Below are positions 39,301-51,300 of a DNA stretch of 64,000 bases, in pieces; within the stretch, counting starts at the first letter, position 1, and each line of letters begins with the position of its first letter. This DNA is from Actinernus sp. WN-2022 (taxonomy: Eukaryota; Cnidaria; Anthozoa; Actiniaria; Actinernidae): the NCBI GenBank assembly GCA_030867875.1, contig JAOWCC010001634.1:134194022-134258021 (forward strand), in the 5' to 3' direction. The position numbers and the translations under genes are program-made. The notes under the pieces are model-generated. The model made no database searches and was not told the DNA's origin. It saw nothing but the letters and a program-made list of their open reading frames with translations.

Positions 39301-42300
39301 TTCCGTGTATTGTCAATCCAGTTTTAGCATTAGTCCATAGAGCTTCTTTTTCTTCATCATTCTGTGTAATTTTGGGCTCCAATTAAAAGGTTTTTCGTAG
39401 CTAGGGAACTGTTTTCAAACTCACTGAATCGGATTGACTAAACTGACTGATTTAGTCATGATAAGTTCATGACGTACGATTGCACGAGTTAGGAGAATTT
39501 ATGTTTTGCTGATCATAATAAACGCGCGATTTTCCTTTATTGTACTTATTTTCTGTGGGTTATTTTATAAAGGAAATAGAAAACATTTCCCCTTGTTTCT
39601 ATAGAGTTATAGAAATACTTGTGGAAGTTTGGAAAAACTCGAAATAGCTGTGGAAACACTCGCCCTTCGGGCTCGTGTTCCCACTGCCATTTCTCGTCCT
39701 CCCAAACTCCCACTCGTGTTTCTATAACTCTATAGAAACACGGGAAATGTTTTATATTTCTTAATTGGTAGCATTATTATTCAGTTTTGTTTAGTCACCA
39801 CAATGTTTCAAACTCTTATTGGTATAGTTGGTAAAGGCTATCCCGCGCTAACGCCTTTAAGGGGCCGGAATGTTGGTTTGAAACGTGAGGTTATAATTAA
39901 TTCGTAAACACCATAGGAAATAGCTATGGAAAGTTAATTAAGTGATTATCTTTTAAAAACTAGATTATTGTAATAAGCAATGCGGTTGTCCGCCAAGGCC
40001 GCGTATGTCCGTAAGGGAAATGCTGCGAGGCATGACTCATACTACCTTAGGCACGTTTCTGAGTCATAAAAGCGACTGTTCTATCAAGCAAATTCAGTTA
40101 GTTAGTTACTCCGCTACTACGCTACGATCATATAGGATCTACAACTTTATCTACGATCTGCTACCTCTGGTACAAGCGTAAACCAAATTCGAACCTACAT
40201 CCCTACAACTTCTATACTACATTTGCTACGAAAGCTACAACTCCCACAATTGTACATATTCTACAAACCTAGTGCTACCAGAACCTTGTCGAATTGTGAA
40301 CAGTGAACTATTGTTGATTAAAGTACAGTTGTTGTAATCAATCTGTGGAGTTCGAATTCATTTGTACCAAGCTACCCTTGTAATTGTTGAGATTTGAGTA
40401 AGCAGCAACCTCTAGATTCCCAGCAGTTACAAACTCTGTTTCATGAAAAGTGCAATTCAGTGTGTGTTTGGGTTGCCGATAGCTCTGAGACATTTTTGCG
40501 TAGTTTCCGAATATCAACCGAAAAGATGCAAGTTGAAAGGTGAGAACTTGAAATTTCCTTATTAAAAAGACCTTATAATATTTAAATACCCATGATTATT
40601 TTGCAGATACAAACACTTTTTTTTGTTGGTTGGGCGAATCGCTTATATATCTTATATATCGATTCTATATCCGGTATATATATTATTCTTCAGAGAGATC
40701 ATTAGGGGATCTTATCAAATATGAAAGGTAATAAATACCCCTAAGTGCGAAAATGTAAAATGTTAAAAAAACGAATTACCATAAGCAAGGCACAACGCAA
40801 GGCACAACGATCGACGCAACTTAATTTGCTTCAATTTCGTGTTCGAATTTCACGACTTAATTCACGAACTTCACGCGACGTTTTGGCGTGCTAAAAATAA
40901 TTTTCGGGGTTAACTGTTCACCGCAAGCATAAGCTAATAAAGGGAAGACGCACTGCCAGACTAAGATTTTGGAAGAATGGTAGAGCCCTCCAAAAGGAAC
41001 AAAGTATATATTATAAATATTATGTCTTAATTTCATAAGAAATATTATTATTTGTAATTTGTATTTTTTTTTTTTAATAATGAAAAGTTATTTGTATAGC
41101 ACTATATATATGTGTGTGTGTATGTATGTATGTAGTACAACTAGAAACCACCCCCACCCCGTTGTAAGTTCCGTCCTTCCGTTGATTATACAGCGCTTGT
41201 GAAGCTTTTTTTCACTTTGCGAATACTTTGTGCAGAGTTATAAAAAAACGTATTCATATATACGTACGTATTTGTCACATTTGTAGAGAAAGAGCAATGG
41301 CATTAATTTATAATTTAAATTTCTTCTCGGAAATTATAGGTTATCCAACAATCTTTTAATTATTTGGTGTGGTCAGTTTCAATCAAAACATAATTTCGAG
41401 GTGGAGTACTCGTGAATTTTACAGAATTATGAATATATTTTGGGTATACTTTTGATATTTTTTTATGAGGGTGGGGGAGGGGGGATGGAGAGTGTGTTAA
41501 AGTCACCGTGGAAAAGCTATATACTTTTAAAATTATATTAAAAATACAACTAAAAAATATAATATTTTCTTATAAAATTACGCCAAAATATACTTTGCTC
41601 CCTGCACCCTTTGTTCCTTGCGTAAGGATTTTTTTAGCATTCAAATTGTTTACCATTTTAGCGCTAGGTATTTTAAGCTTATTACCTTTCATATTTGAGA
41701 ACATCTTCTTGATCTTTCTGAAGAGAATAATTCCTTCGCAGAATCGGGAAAAGAATCATAAGTAATGAAAGGTTACAAGGTCTTATAATTTTAAACAAGA
41801 AACCTAAAATTCTGACCTTTTAACTTGCAGCTTTTCGGTTGATGTACGTCCGCCGAAAATGTATCAGAGGTATCGGCAACCCAAACAAGCACTGAATGGC
41901 ACTTTTCAGGAAACAAGAGTTTACGAGGTTTTTCAAACCCTTATTCGGCTCCATTTAGAAAAATCCAGGTTAGTAAGAATACTAAAAATCCACTGATGAT
42001 CCATGTAAAAGTCAGTGCCGAATTCGTAATTTGCCGCCAGCCACCATCCTCCACTACTGCGTATTATTTTGTACTGACCCACTCCACCCTTTATTATGAC
42101 AATATCACGTGCTTTCTTGAATTAAGTCATTACAGTTGTCAAAACTTTACTAGCACCATCACGAGAACAATATTTCCTTTCCCCATGTCCGCCATATTTG
42201 TCCGCCATCTTGGATTGGGCGCGCAATGCCTCATGGTAAAGTCGTGCTGGGGCCCATAAAAAAATTACCCAGGCTGGACACAGTTATTTTCAGTGATTTC

Positions 42301-45300
42301 TTGTGAACGTACTGATGAATCTCGCGCACGCGTGGGATGGCTAACATCAAAGCAAATAGACGTAGTATTTAAGGAAAATATTGCAAAGTATTTCAATCAA
42401 GCATTGACGGAGGAGACTAACTGTGTGTAGCCAATTAACAGCCACAAATCGAACATTGACTGTTGACATGCGCCGCAACACCATTACACAGCCCTTCAAC
42501 ATACATGTCATATCCAGAAACGTCAACCAGTGTTCTCGTAGCGAGGCTGCTTAGTTGCAGGTTTGCAAAATCCCTGTAAAAAGAAGGCCAGTGAAACAAA
42601 TGTTAGCTAGATAACTTTATGTACAGAGGAAATAGCGTAGACATATATATCAGAAAATACGTATCCAAAAACGGATACATTACTATTGAAACCAGTATAC
42701 CTAACAGGTAGTGAATGCTGCTCCGCTCAGTTAAGGAAGTGTATTAGAAGAGAATCTACAGTAGCACTTTGGCAGGAAAAATAGATTACTAGGCGATAAA
42801 AATGCCAAGGTGTTAGATGAATACATTTGTAGTTCTAGGGCTATCGTGCGACTGAATCCTGTTTGACGGAGCTGTGGTGTGTAACTCAAAGGTTGTCGCG
42901 ATTTATTTTCATTTTGTCCCGACACTCATATCAACGATCTCCCGGTAAATTCCCTGAGCCTACCAATTCCCGACATTTTCTTAAGATTCCCAGCACAACA
43001 AACTGCTGTTCTCCCCAGTGAAGTTTAAACACCGAAAATCAACTGTAATTGATAATGTAATTGTAAATGCTAATTGTATTTTGAACCGGCTGCTTGACTT
43101 TATCGAAGCCAAAAGAAGAAAATTATTTGCTGCTCACCATCTTGATAACAGGAGAGATGATGCTCTTTGGAAACTGATAGTTCACACAGAGTTAGAAAGA
43201 GTTCGCCTACACGTCTACACTTCAGCAAATGCATGATTACACAAGGATTGCATACACAGAAATGCATTAAAGAACGGTAGAACGTAGTTAGCTCAAACAA
43301 TGCAGATTCCACCTCGTGCAATGTCACGTGACGATCAGATCCGTGCAAAGCAGTGTGGTAAAAAAAAGACAGATTAGAACTGCTGCCTTGCTCGCTCGCT
43401 TCAGGCTCGCTCGCTGCGGCAGCAAAAAGGTTTCAAAACCACCAATCTTAAAAAAAACACTAAACCCTAACCTAACCTAAACCCTAACCCTAACCTAACC
43501 TAACCGTATTCTTAAGAATACGTACTGTTTAATAAACGAGTAGCAGTGTTTTATCAGGTTTAAAACTCGAGGGCGCAGCCCGAGAGTTTAAGACCTGATA
43601 AAACACGTGCTGCGAGTTTATTAAACGGCTTCAAAAACTTATAATGGTTACTTAATGAACCATTGAACCTCTGTATATTCACAACGCCATGCAAAATATT
43701 CGAGTAATCACCGCCTGCGATTACGAACATCTCAAGGGAATGACATGAAGAAATTACCATACTATGTTGTTTGAAGCGGCGTTTCGCAATGTTGAAAGCA
43801 TTGTGTGGCAAAGAACAAGCTAGGGCAAGAAGCTGCCACTTGAAGGATTTCGTGTCGCGGTTGACATCGATAAAGTTCAAGACTTGGAAAGCGATGTGAC
43901 TGACATGACGGCAGACTCTAAACTTTTGACTCCGGCACAAAATATGAAGAGGATGTTTGTAAGTTTAATGCACGTTTTTATTATTTTACGGCTTTGAGTT
44001 TGGTTTAATAATTGGAACTAAACAGTGACTCGGTAAACAAGTAATGGTAGTTGGATAACTTCATTTAAAAAATATTATCTGTATCTCGGTTGTCTGCTGA
44101 TATTAGTAAATTTAGTGCACAATTTATTATCTAGGTACCTTATGTTCCGTGTACTTTTTGCTATCTATAAATGGGTCTTTAAATATCATATCTTTAATAG
44201 AAGTTCCCATAGGGGCTTTTCAACAACTATTTACAATGTAACAACAGTAACAAAATAATGAAATAGTAAAATACAAGTACTAACTATAATCAGGTGAGTT
44301 AAAACTATTAAAATAGAAGTCCATTAAGTGATATGGTACATAGCACTTCTCTAAAGGCGCTAAGATATAAGCGAAATATATTTGTCCACCTGAGGTGCGA
44401 AGTTTAGGGATGTTTAGGTCGTTACGGGACCTGATGTTACGATTATGGATAGCAGACCGTTTACAGAACTTACTCGCTAGATATTCTGGGGCAACTCCGT
44501 TTATACACTTGAATGTCATTAAAGTGTCCCTATAAACTATATTATCTCTAACAGGTAGCCACTGCAGTTGGTATAAGCCTGAAGAAATATGGTCATACTT
44601 CTGTATACCAAAGATAACTCTGGCGGCGAAATTTTGAACGAGCTGTAATTTCTTAACTTTTGTCGGAGGTGTTTGCACACACGGACGAACAATAGAAGAG
44701 TTTGCTTAGTACTAAACCATTTATTATGGTTTTCATAGAATCTGGGCTAAACAGGTGTTTAATCCTGTTGATTTGACAGAGGCTTGACATACAAGAAGAT
44801 ACTACGTGAGAGATATGCGTATATGTCTTTATCAGTGAATTCTTAATTAGGATGAAACTTTATATAACATTTCATGTTAATTAGTATTCTTTATATAAAA
44901 CGTTCATCCTAATTAGCAATTTGAATGAGAAAGCTGAAACATCAATAGAAATTCCTAGGTTGCAATGTGCTTATCAATTGTCTCAATCATTAACCCCGTT
45001 TCCCCCTGGGATATAAGGCCAGATTAAAGAAAATGCTTGTTTAGCGTCCCCACCCGACCTGAGAAATGTCCCCGACCTCTATTTATTTTAAATTTTTCAT
45101 AAAAAAACTTTAGAAAGTGTAAATGTGCCCGCGAACACCAATTCTTGTACCCAGACCCCTACATGTACCACTCAAAATATGCGCCGGCGCATTAAATATT
45201 TTAGCATCGACGCCATTTTGTTTCTACAACACGAGGTCATGAACGAGGTGAGTAAATAATGTCTAGTCAAGACAAAATAAACTTCACATAGAAAAAACAA

Positions 45301-48300
45301 ACAAGTATTTCTTTTTATCTGGCTTAATTCAAATCCCTCCGTCTGAAATCTTGAATGTTAAACTGAGGCCCTGTTCGTTATTACTTACATATGACCCGCT
45401 GTTATGGTCTTAAATGCTCCACTCTGGATGGTTTTCAGTGGATTCGAATTCGATCCACCAAAGTAACTGAAAAATGTCAGTATATACGTTAATTTCTATT
45501 GAAATTAAACAAACAACGGTGAGGAGATATAATTATTCGCTTTTTTTGACGTTTGGCCGCCATCTTGGTTGACGTTAACAAAATATGTCTAAGCTTGATA
45601 GTAACATATTCCCACTAGGAATCTCCACTCCAATTTGTCAAGCTATAGTTAGGATATGGGGAGAGCGTACTTCTCGTCAGGAAGTTCCAGGGTTTTCTAT
45701 AAAGATTAACGGTCGTATGTGGGAAAAAGTAGCACCAATATGATAGGAGTCCTTCCTCCCTGAGACTGGCCGCAGTTATCCTGGGTGCCAGAGGTTCTAC
45801 TGCCCTCTCTAAGCCAAAATTTAGGATCGACCAGAAGGCTGGGAGAAGGCTCGTTCTCTCCTCGTCGATCCTAAACTTTGGCTTATAGAGGGCAGTAGAA
45901 CCTCTGGCACCCAGGGTAGGGCGCAGTGAATTGGTGTACTAACGCGTCACAAAATCAGTTTTAAACCGATCTTTGAAAAATGCCGTTTTCTTTGCTCTAG
46001 GTTGAACATAATAGCAAAAAAGTGAGAATTGGTTGTTTTCGTTCGTTTTTAATTTTATTATTTAGAAATATGGACTGTAATATAAATCGCCCGTGAGGAA
46101 CCTGGGAACCAGTCTCCACTAATCTGAATAAATCCTTGCAGTAAAGGCTGTTTTTCAAACATTATAATGATTATTGTTTGCAGTTTGAATAGACCGATTT
46201 AGCTTGTACATTTGTTGTCGCAATTCAGATGATGTGACAGCTCTCCAGAGGATTCAGTGCTTTGTTTTCCAATTAGAGAAAGTAATAGACACGGGGTGGG
46301 GAATGGTTTTAAGCTGTCTGAGAAAATAAAAAACAATATAATTTAGAAAGAAGTTCTAAACATGTTCAATGTATATCGCATTTCCTCAAATAATTATCCC
46401 TGGCGAAATTATTTTTATTATTACTCGGACCAGCGGTATACCGCTGGAATGCAAGTGTTTCAATTTTTTTCTTTTTCGTATTTTGATTTTAATCTGATTG
46501 GTTGATGATTCCAATGTTCAAAAACTCAAAACACGGGGGAAAAAAGAAACACTTATAACACGTATACCACTGGCCCGAGTAAAAAGGGAGTAGAGTCTGT
46601 TATTTCAAACTAATATATTTTTTCTAAAGGGTGACAGTTATTCGAGGAAATACTGTATATATATAGGGGTTATTTACCGAATGCCAGGACGTTCAAATTC
46701 GCCGGAAGAACGTCTCACCATTTAACAAAATGAAGCACTGTCATATTTATACTTACAATGAACAAGACCCTCCTACATTATTGAAGGCATCAGACTGAAT
46801 CGACACGATTTGGTTTTGACGAAAATCCCTGTAATGAAAAGAAAAACAGGTTGATAACTGAATATGCAGTTCACTGGTGAAAACGGATTTTTTTTTTTTT
46901 GGATTAGACTTGGAAGAATGCCATAACATATCATAGGCACTTAGTATGTAATGTCGTTATAGTATACGAAAAGATAACGCGGCCTCGCAATTATTACCGT
47001 TTTCGTTGATGTGCGAACCTGTAAAATTTCTCGTCTGTAAAATTCGATGTAGCCGACCGTCACTCAAACGCGTACTGCCCACAGTTAATTACTCGGGCCA
47101 GGACTTTGGCAGGCACGAGTCATAAATCGCAAGTATTTATTTTCCATGTTGCGAGTTGATTCAACACGTGACAGGATGAACCAATCAGATTCGATATCGC
47201 TCGGGACACTGCGGGACTCTGTGGGTTACTTAATTTATTTACAGAACTTAACACAGTGAAAACAAAATGGCGCAGACCCGGAAATTTCTCTCAAATTAGG
47301 AATCCCATCTCAGATGTAAGCAGCTTATTATTTTTATTTAACTTCATTCGTGAAAAAGCCTTCCAACAGGCTCAGGATATTTCAACTGGCGCCCTTGTCG
47401 GAGCCGAAGTAAGGGATTTATTCGATACGACGAACACCACATGAGTCATGAGTGGCCAAAATGCGAGAGAACTTTTGCTGAAACATAAGGTTTATTCGAT
47501 GGCGCTGAGAGTTTCTAGGAGGACTTTGGATGGAAATTTCTCACATTTTACGAAAGGATTAGGGATTAACTGGCGCTCCTAAACGCACGTGGCCTGACGT
47601 GGGGAAATGCCATTGGTAGGAAACACATGAAAGTTAAAACTACCAGGTTCCGTTGTTGTTATTTAATATTCGTTTCTGTTAAAAGTAATGGCATCAAATA
47701 TAGTAAATGGCCCGATTCCTCTGTAGTTCCAGGCCAGCGTCGACACTTTCACTTGGTCACTTCATGACATGAGTATGAATTCTGGATCGGCGACCCCAGG
47801 CCCAGTGATCGAAAAAAAAGTGGAAATCACATGTTTCGTTATAAATTTCAACCTCCTTCAAGATGCAGTAAATGAACACTAGCACTAATATTTGAAAAGT
47901 CACCACTCTACTCGAAAATAAAACTGCATGCAGATCTAGACAGATGACTTTATTTCACATTTAGAACGACACATCCCTAAATATTCACAAGGGATCTTTA
48001 AACTTAAATAAGCTATTAGCTAAAGGAAACGTTACATGTACACGTATGCTACCATAGCATCTGTGCTTGGACAGTGAAGTTAGAAATATCATTATTAGTC
48101 CACGAATCCTACTGAAAAGCATTGATTTCTAAAAATGTTGAAAAGTATGGGTTGGTAAACCATGCTAAATTATCCGGTCGACATCGGCGCAGAATTGAGT
48201 TTTTGGGAATCTAACGCTAGCCAAATGTAACTTGCAAACGTTTTATCAAATATAAACAGTGCATGACCCGGAGGTCAACTGGCTGGAAGTTAAAAGAAAA

Positions 48301-51300
48301 CACTTTTTTTTAGAATGGACCCTATGTGAATATATTACGTTATTTCAGTTCATTTTCTCATTCGAGAATTCCGAATACAGAACTTCGATTTCAGGAATAC
48401 TCATGACTGACTTTAAAACACTTTGATTATAAACTCGCCATCTCTATCTACACTCACGCCATTATGTTCAGCTGAGCTAATAAAAACGCCACCGGAGAGT
48501 CCTAGATACACAGAAAATCGCCCGAAGTACACATCATAATATAAAACGATGAATAAATTAGCTCGAATCCCCTAACCCCAATAACTCGTTCTGCGCTTGC
48601 GCGCATCCACGAGTTAAAAACGCTTTTTTTAGAAAGATTGACAATCGATTGGAGGTGGAAAATAGCATTTACAAACAGGTTTTTCTAATACTTAAAACTA
48701 CCGATCTAGTACAAGTACCTATAAATATATGAATTAAGATTTGTTTGCATCTAGTACAACCATGTGATTGCATTCCTGCAAAAGGTCCATCCATTATATA
48801 TAAATTATTATCACAAGCATCAGTAGTGAATCAATTATCCGGCTCCCCTAGCACAAACCATGTATGACACAAAAATATGCTAGAGCCCATGAACTGCATG
48901 TATTCACCTATTCCTAGGTGGCCCGAGTTAAGGCCACTAAGGGCCTCAAGTTAAGTCTAGGCGGCACGCGTTTGATACAAAACTCCGCGTTTGATTGACG
49001 GTCGGCTAAATTGAATTTTAAAGACGAGACTTAATTTCCAGGTTCGCACTTCAACGAAAACGGTATTAAGATAAAATAAACCTCAAATAAGACCATGACT
49101 AAAAACACCCCCAAATCACCTCGTTTGGGTCCAAACAACAACAGAGACCGCGTGACTTAGTGCACGTATGAGATTGGTTAAAGCTTCGTAATATTACGAT
49201 CTCCCCTTCCTGATAAAATTAGATTAACGGTATTGATAAGATATGAAAGTGACTTCGATCTCCCCGGTCCATCAACATCTCCAGCACAACAGCGCTGGAC
49301 AAACTGGACCTCTACCATGCGATGGTGCTTAGTTGGAAATGTGTTGGAAAATAGTTGGAAGTTTGAATTTCCATGGTTTTGCACACTTCCAACGGATGGA
49401 AATACGTTGGAAATACTGACTTGGAAATGTTGTTGAAAACTCTAATTTACAAGAACTTTCAATCCCATGGAAGAGGTCTAGGTTTTCCAGTGCAACAACC
49501 CCAATTTTCTCCAATTTTCTACAGTTTTAAATTTCTTCAGTTTCCTCCAATTTTCTGTTGATTTCTTTCAGAACGTAAAAGTAACCTACATGTGTCCAGA
49601 GCAAGTGACATTCGCAAATGTATTGGGCACAATGGTGGTAATGCGGTTATTCTCCAGTCGTCTGCAATAAAATATCAATTATAAGTTTAAAATAATACCT
49701 CTTCCGACACATTGAAAAATAGGGAGACCACGTAAAATAGCTGCGGTTACTATTATCTTGCACGCCCTATGTCATCATTTTTTTAGATAATCAACTATAC
49801 AGTTGTTTTTTCGTTGTTTTTAAGTTACCTGGGCATGCAGTAATTGGCATTAAGCTGTTGCGGTCATCCTACCACGAAGTGTGTGTCTGTGGTATATGAT
49901 ATATCATTGTCAGATATATGTTATTGACATTAGATATTGTGGTTGATTCCATTGTTAGTTAAAGTTATCAGTCGCTTGTCATTAGCCTTTAACCACCATC
50001 GTATTACTAGCAATTCTGATCAGTACAATTAAAACAAAAATTGTAATGATTTTTGTATTTATGCTTTGTTTACTTCATTGTGTAGGTTTTCTGTGGCGAA
50101 CTTGAAAAAATAAACTAAAATCAAGGGAAAGGGATAACGGCATTTGGAACTGTATCGTTGATCTCGGTTGTCGCTTTAAATTCTCATACATTATTATATT
50201 CATTTTATTCCTATCATCATTGTGATTGTCTTTGTGATTGTGATTGTCATCATCATCGTCATCGTCATCATTATTTTATTTACTATTATAATCATTACCA
50301 TCAGCATCAACATCATCATTATCGATATTGCTATTATTACCATTAAATACCAGTTACATTTAGGACAAAATGATTTCCAGGTCCGGGAATCTTCTGGATC
50401 ATAGCAGGTATAGTAAAGGAGGCAGAATAATATTTAAACACAAGTGACTTTAATGAGGTTAGTGTCCATATTCTAGTTCTTCTTAAAAAGGACCTTTCAA
50501 ATGCTGTAGTTTTAGATTTACGGATTTGACATTGTTTGGATTACTGCCTAGATGATCTAATAAGTGGAAGGACAAAAGTATTCATATTGATTTATGCATT
50601 GTTTTATGCCCTCTGTCCGAGGCCTTGGATCATTGGGCCAATGTTTCGATTAGTTTGTTTATCAGCGGCCGCATAAATAAAAGGCTAACTTTTATTCCAA
50701 CTAAAATTCTCTCGATTGTTTATTATTTTCATTAAAAAAAGTACATACACGGTTTGGGTAACGAATTTCATAATTTCAAGCGGATTAACCCAATCAATCC
50801 CTCCCATGAATTTCCCTGGAAGAGTACTCGGCATGGAGACAGCAACCCTGTTATGTCTTTGGATTCGTTCGGGTACGAGTGCGACTTTTCCCAATCCACA
50901 AGCAAACAAATACTCTTGGTAGCTTGTTTTCGTGTCTCCAGCATTGTTTATCAGAATTTGAAGATCTCTATTTATCCTTAGTGCTGCTGAAATCCCCAGG
51001 AAACTCATGTAGTATTCCTTTTGAAACGCAAGTGTTTTCTTGTATACCTAGAGAAAGCAACATGTGGACTGTTGAAGGATTATTTGTCAAGTCAAGTCGA
51101 GTCGAGTCGATTTTAAATTCGCATCGCTGTGTTGTCTTTCTTCAGCATTCCTCTACTCGCGACTCTAGATCTATACCGGGATTTCGAAGACATATCCGAC
51201 GAAAGTTTCATTTTGAAAGGTATATATACAAAAAAGAAAGTAAAAGAAAGTCAGTTAAGCATATGTATCTGGAAATAATTACACGATGGCCCAAAATTAT

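Larger units (their letters stand above)
32523..40431 (+). mobile_element. BEL/Pao LTR retrotransposon 1 (BEL-1), complete ends, defective inside
   Basis: Two LTRs, TG...CA ends, 5-bp target duplication AACTC (32518-32522 and 40432-40436), a purine-rich tract GGGGCCGGAA directly before the 3' LTR, and BEL/Pao gag, protease, RT, RNase H and integrase C-terminal sequences in order. Internal deletions remove the RT connection and most of the integrase, a SINE interrupts RT, and frameshifts break gag. It sits in an arm of an older palindromic element within the intron between LRR exons 10 and 9. Confidence 0.93.
42574..45388. other. Intron between LRR exons 9 and 8
   Basis: Contains short, unsupported frames, a telomere-like tract (43461-43505), a hairpin repeat (43526-43627) and a LINE relic (44281-44690). 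Nothing else recognised. Confidence 0.5.

Noticed and set aside
41996..42259. Gene encoding an 87-residue protein
   Set aside because: The same frame is mirrored in the left arm near 32200-32440; it is part of a palindromic repeat.
50158..50404. His-rich and Ile-rich small proteins
   Set aside because: Both are translations of the same ATC/ATT low-complexity run in different frames.
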